A DNA stretch of 64,000 bases, taken from the NCBI GenBank assembly GCA_026225945.1, contig JAMJFZ010000069.1:248001-312000 (forward strand), given 5' to 3'. The notes beneath the pieces were generated by a model, which saw nothing but the letters and a program-made list of their open reading frames with translations, was not told the DNA's origin and ran no database searches. The position numbers and the translations under genes are program-made. Source of the DNA: Cricetomys ansorgei. Lineage: Eukaryota; Chordata; Mammalia; Rodentia; Nesomyidae. Positions 60,617 through 64,000 of this stretch are shown one piece after another; the stretch's first letter is position 1; each line of letters starts with the position of its first letter.

Positions 60617-60635
60617 AGCTCCTGTTGATATTTTT

Positions 60636-60775
60636 TTGGTTTTGCTTCCCGCCCCTCAAAGATAAGGTCTTGCTATGTAACTCTAGCTGGCTTGGAATTT
60701 GATGCAATCCTCCTGCCTCTACCTTCTTAGTGCTGGTATTGTAGGTGTACACCATTAAACTAGATAATTTTTTCT
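60636..60775 (-). repeat. B1-type SINE, reverse, old
   Basis: 'aaggtcttgctatgtaactc', 'tagctggcttggaatttgat' and 'gcaatcctcctgcctctac' follow the reversed B1 or B4 right-half order. Confidence 0.75.
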
Positions 60776-60967
60776 TTTTTGATGGAGAGAACGCTACAGT
60801 ACAGGTTGTTATGAGGAATAAGGAGACAATGTAAGGCAAGAGAGAGCATGAACACTAGTTCCCAGGTGCTTCCCGCAGGTGGGAGTGCCCCGCCAACCCT
60901 TCCCTCTTACACTCTCCAACACTTTTTGTTCTGGTGGTGAGAGACTTTTTCCCGCACTCTTCAGAAC
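60776..60967. other. Short intergenic spacer
   Basis: No recognisable feature. Confidence 0.5.
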
Positions 60968-61072
60968 TCTGGTGGCCACTGGCTACACGGCTTTGGTTAA
61001 GTCACTTAGCCTTCCTGAATCTCAGTCACTTTGTCTACAAAATGGGAAAATAAACACCTACTCAAAAGATGT
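60968..61072 (+). repeat. MIR, left part
   Basis: 'ggttaagtcacttagccttc', 'ctgaatctcagtcactttg' and 'tctacaaaatgggaaaataa' match the MIR core and central region. Confidence 0.75.
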
Positions 61073-61257
61073 TTTCAGATTGGCAAGATGGTTCAGAGGG
61101 TAAAGGCTCTTGACACCAAACCTAACAACAGGCATTTGTCCCCAGGACCCACATAATGGAAGGACAGAACTGAGTCCTGCAAGCCATGTGCACCATGGCA
61201 CACAAGAATGCAGGAGAGCGGGGAAGAGAGGGAGAGAAATAGATATATGCACATTTG
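61073..61257 (+). repeat. B3-type SINE inserted in MIR
   Basis: 'ggcaagatggttcagagggt', 'aaaggctcttgacaccaaac' and 'ggacccacataatggaagg'. It separates two parts of one MIR. Confidence 0.8.
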
Positions 61258-61325
61258 TAAGTTGCCATACAGGATGGGAGACTGCCTGGCTTACAATAGG
61301 TGAGCAATAAATGTCTTCAGGAAAA
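61258..61325 (+). repeat. MIR, right part
   Basis: 'gcttacaataggtgagcaat' and 'aaatgtcttcagg' match the MIR 3' end, continuing the left part after the SINE. Confidence 0.6.
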
Positions 61326-62090
61326 TATTATGAAGGAACATAGCGGTGTAACAAAGGCACAGATATTAAGGAAGGAGCCAGACCAGAGAAAGTAGTTGAG
61401 TTTAACATAGGAAAACAAGTGCAAGGAACCTTTGAATGTAATGAAAAGGGTCTGTGAACTTGGGTGGTTATCCAGTGGATTTCAGCAATTCCTTCTAGAA
61501 CCCAAATAAGCAACAAGCAAAAGCACAGCAGTATTAGCTACAACTTTGTCGCTGTAGAAATGACCTCAAAATTATAGTGCTCAGTCGACCCATCTCTCAA
61601 TCTTGTTGACATTTTAAACAGCGGGATTAAATTGTGATTCAATCTAACTGATGGCCCTTATGAGCCGAAATAATTTCTTCTTTGGAGTGAAAAACATCAT
61701 TATTAGTAGAGGCCCATATGCTTCACCAAGAATCCAAAGGAATTCTTGGCCTAACAGTAATGGCACTCTCCTACTTGGGCCACTGATGGGTGTGACATTG
61801 CGCTTGTTTCTCTCAGAGGCACAATCTTTCCTCTGGGTTACTAGGAGAAAGAAACTAATTCTTGATTGGAAAAGGGTTGGGGACTGTCTTCCTAGTTTTG
61901 CCAGAGCAAATATCTGTCTTTCCCAGTTGACCAGGTCTCACAGAGGCCTCATTCCTTCCCAAAGGATTCCTCCCATCCACCCCTTCTCTGGTACATAGGG
62001 GTCAAAGTGCACTTTCAGTAGGGGAGCCATCCAACTCCAGTCTTCAGTGATCACAGCTCAGGAGGATTTGCTGGAAACAGTAACAGTACC
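61326..62090. other. Intergenic, repeat-free
   Basis: No known repeat is seen in about 760 bases within an otherwise SINE-dense region. A 115-codon plus-strand frame (61,651-61,998) is not recognisable. The lack of insertions could mean constraint on a regulatory element, which is inference. Confidence 0.45.
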
Positions 62091-62094
62091 TTTT

Positions 62095-62165
62095 GGCTTT
62101 GAGACATTAATGACAGGACCTGGGGCCACATGCATGCTAGGCAAATGATCCACCATTGAGCTAGA
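62095..62165 (-). repeat. ID-type SINE, reverse orientation
   Basis: 'gacaggacctggggccacat', 'gcatgctaggcaaatgatcc' and 'accattgagctagactcc' follow reversed ID. With the adjoining B1 it may be one B4-like dimer. Confidence 0.7.
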
Positions 62166-62177
62166 CTCCATGCAAAA

Positions 62178-62312
62178 GGTTAAGTTTTTGTTCATGTTTG
62201 AAATGAGCTCTGTATTGCCAGACTGGCCTTAACCTCCTGGGCTCAAGCAATCCTCCTGCCTCAGCTTGATGAATAGCTGGGACTACTGGCAGATGCCATC
62301 AAATCTGGCTCC
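62178..62312 (-). repeat. B1/B4-type SINE, reverse orientation
   Basis: 'ctgtattgccagactggcct', 'cctgggctcaagcaatcctc' and 'tagctgggactactggcag' are reversed Alu/B1-like. Confidence 0.75.
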
Positions 62313-62930
62313 TTTTTTGTTCATTGTTTTTGCTTACTTCACAGTGATCCTTAAAGGCATTACCCTCTCAAAACCCGTCCCTGTTCTCGTACATGGATCC
62401 CCTCTGTGTCTACAATCCCTGGATTCTCCTTTGACTGCCCCAGTCCTGTGTTGATTCCTCACTGACCCCACCTTGGTATTTCTCCACCAAACTGTTTCTC
62501 ACCGGCCAGCCCAGATCTGGCACTCCCAGGTGCCCAGGTCAGAGGCTTGGTGCAACAGCATCTGTGGAGCTGGCTTAGGGGACCCAGGAAAAGAAGCACA
62601 GGGAGAAGCAGGAGGAAGCAGCTGAGCTTACACCCAGACCCCTTCAGATCCATGATCCCACCCCCAAACGCACACATCAGACTGAAGGAAGAGGCATGAT
62701 GTTAAACTATTTTCTACTGTCCACTTCTGTGAAATTAGAGAGCTAAGGCTCTGAGGAACTGGATAAGTCCTTGATATGCCTGTCTATCCTCTCTGAGTAC
62801 ACTGGGGAAACTGAGACTCTGGAAGCACCTTCAGGCAGGAATGAGAATGTTGCTCTTTTAGCCTGAGAACAAGTTGTGAAGGTTAGCAGCCTCTAACTGA
62901 GGTGTGTGTGTTTTAGGGGAGGCTTATTCC
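62313..62930. other. Upstream region of SHISAL2A, nothing recognised
   Basis: No SINE or exon is recognised. Composition is mixed and not CpG-rich. Confidence 0.5.
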
Positions 62931-62931
62931 T

Positions 62932-62961
62932 GGGACAATTGTCCCATTGTCCTTGGCCAAT
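62932..62961. promoter_or_regulatory. 14-base palindrome followed by CCAAT motif
   Basis: 'gggacaattgtccc' (62,932-62,945) is a perfect palindrome holding two inverted ACAAT/ATTGT cores, as in dimeric SOX-type sites, followed by another ATTGT (62,946-62,950) and 'ggccaat' (CCAAT core 62,957-62,961). It lies about 800 bases upstream of the SHISAL2A start codon. Function is inferred from motif resemblance only. Confidence 0.3.
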
Positions 62962-63071
62962 AGCAGAAAGTGCTAATAGGGGTGTGTGTGAACATTGTGG
63001 GTGAAAAGAGGGAGCAGGAAAGGAAAGAAAAAGACAGGTTAAGAACCTGGAGACTTTTAAAATATTACTAG

Positions 63072-63182
63072 AGAGTAGGGTGTGGTGGCACGCACCCAGA
63101 ATCCCAGCATTTGGGAGTTGGAGGCGGGGTCATCAAGATGTCAAGGCCAGTGTGGACTGCATGAGGCTCAGTGGAAAAGAGG
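63072..63182 (+). repeat. B1-type SINE, old
   Basis: 'gtagggtgtggtggcacgca', 'atcccagcatttgggagttg' and 'gatgtcaaggccagtgtgg' identify a truncated B1 close to the CpG-rich promoter. Confidence 0.8.
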
Positions 63183-63399
63183 TTTGCTGAGATCCAGCAG
63201 GCAGCAGGGTTGAAATCCTGTGGGCTCAGGAGCCTGGACAATGACTTGTCTCTGATCCTCAGCTGCCATCTAAAAAATAAAAATCCCTGGTCCTCAGGTT
63301 GCTTTGCCAGTTAAATGGAGGAAGTGTGTCCACCAAGCTCAGAGGACCACCCTCTGCCCGTCGCCTGTGTAGCACACAATGGCCTGAGCAGGGTCCTGG

Positions 63400-63745
63400 A
63401 GCCTGGCACGGTGGCAACCTCGCACAGGCGAGGGCCTCAAACGTCCAGCTTGCCTCCCTGGCCGGGTCGCTGGCTGTCAGGGCAGCCGAGGGCGGCTCCC
63501 CCCCCCAACCCGGGTCCCCGCGCGCTCCCCCCGCCTCCGCGCCTGAGCACCTGGCCGCTGGGTCCCAGGCGCCTGGTCCTCACCACGCGCCTCCGCGCCT
63601 GTCGCTGTGCCTCCCTGCATGGCCTCTGCTGCTGCGCTCCCTCCCCGGCCCTGGCCGGCCCCTGGGGTCTCTCTCCGCCTCCACCGCGTCTCCGTCGGTC
63701 CCCGTCGCTCGGTCCGCTGTCCCTCTGGCGGCCAGGGGAGCTGCG
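63400..63745 (+). promoter_or_regulatory. GC-rich promoter/5' UTR of SHISAL2A
   Basis: Strongly GC- and CpG-rich sequence (clusters such as 'gtccccgcgcgctccc' and 'ccgcctccgcgcc') leads directly into the start codon at 63,746. No TATA box is visible, as expected for a CpG-island promoter. Long open frames run through it on both strands (63,299-63,859 and 63,315-63,749 plus; 63,437-63,865 minus) because CpG-rich DNA has few stops. I treat them as non-coding, as the known family protein begins at the internal ATG. Confidence 0.65.
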
Positions 63746-63928
63746 ATGAGTGGCGCCTGCTTGAGCTACATGAGCGCGGAGCAGGAGGTGGTGCGCGGCT
63801 TCAGCTGCCCGCGGCCCGGGGGCGGCGGCGGCTGCAGTCTTTTGCTGCAGCTTCTGTGACCACAAGTTCTGCTGCGAAGACCCACACAGCTTCTTCCCCT
63901 AGGAGCACAGCTACATGTGGTGGCTCAG
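63746..63928 (+). pseudogene. SHISAL2A: SHISAL2A (FAM159A) exon 1, frame broken
   Basis: First coding exon of Shisa-like protein 2A, a small single-pass membrane protein of the Shisa-like family whose function is poorly known. From the ATG at 63,746 the product reads MSGAC, then SAEQEVVRGFSCPRPGG, the family's conserved start. After a GGC run (63,818-63,833) one extra base shifts the frame and the original phase meets TGA at 63,857. In the other phase the sequence resumes the family's Cys-rich segment (CC, DHK, CC, then DPHSFFP and HSYMWWL). There a second lesion, TAG at 63,900-63,902, replaces the expected Tyr codon. The exon ends at a good donor (ctcag|gtacgg, GT at 63,929-63,930). Removing the extra base gives the expected 182-nt coding length. 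Further substitutions at usually constant sites (Gly to Ser, Arg to Cys) suggest relaxed constraint. The intact donor and upstream CpG island rule out a retrocopy. Either a genuine loss or assembly errors could explain it. The orthologous human locus is on 1p32. Later exons lie beyond the window. Confidence 0.85.
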
Positions 63929-64000
63929 GTACGGGCCCTAACCCCACCTCGAAGCCCTTCTCCCGCCTCAGCCAGCCGCCTCGACCACCTGCCTCCTGCT

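Noticed and set aside
63299..63745. 149-codon in-frame extension upstream of the SHISAL2A start
   Set aside because: Open only because CpG-rich DNA has few stop codons. The known family protein starts at MSGAC, and other frames on both strands are equally open.

Overview
This window reads as nuclear DNA from a muroid rodent (mouse, rat, hamster or vole grade). B1, B2, B3 and ID-type SINEs are abundant, rodent L1 fragments are present, and the only exon I recognise ends in a normal mammalian GT splice donor. There is no bacterial gene organisation, no CRISPR array, and I noticed no rRNA or tRNA gene. Almost all of the window is non-coding. Most open reading frames are chance products of AT-rich, CA-repeat or GC-rich sequence.

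Layout. (1) 1-6.2 kb is intergenic, with a few SINE/L1 remnants and microsatellites. A GC- and CpG-richer island at about 4.74-5.42 kb looks like a promoter: it has a CCAAT box and a consensus-like minus-strand splice donor. (2) 6.3-45.6 kb is the main structure: four head-to-tail units of about 9.68 kb (boundaries near 16,620, 26,302 and 35,986). Each carries an AT-rich tract with CRE-like octamers, a (CA)n microsatellite, an older internal duplication with a roughly 2-kb offset, and a decayed L1 ORF2 fragment at the same place. The units are very similar in the middle of the array and diverge at its two outer edges. Unit 3 is a mosaic of neighbouring-unit variants. No SINE was seen in this block. 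(3) 45.6-48.8 kb holds the array flank, with a second divergent copy of the unit end segment and an unrecognised 184-codon minus-strand ORF. (4) 48.8-63.2 kb is ordinary SINE-dense rodent intergenic DNA (over twenty B1/B2/B3/ID copies), with a decayed L1 interrupted by a SINE and by an LTR-like segment, a (GGA)n-type polypurine minisatellite, a G-quadruplex motif and a MIR split by a younger SINE. (5) 63.3-63.96 kb is a GC-rich promoter plus exon 1 of SHISAL2A (FAM159A, Shisa-like 2A) on the plus strand. Its reading frame is broken by a one-base insertion and a Tyr-to-stop change.

The only gene whose identity I can support is SHISAL2A exon 1. The most unusual element is the four-unit tandem array, for which I recognise no coding function. 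Unit boundaries and SINE edges were judged by eye and are good to roughly 10-30 bases. Repeat family names come from recognising consensus stretches, not from a database search.
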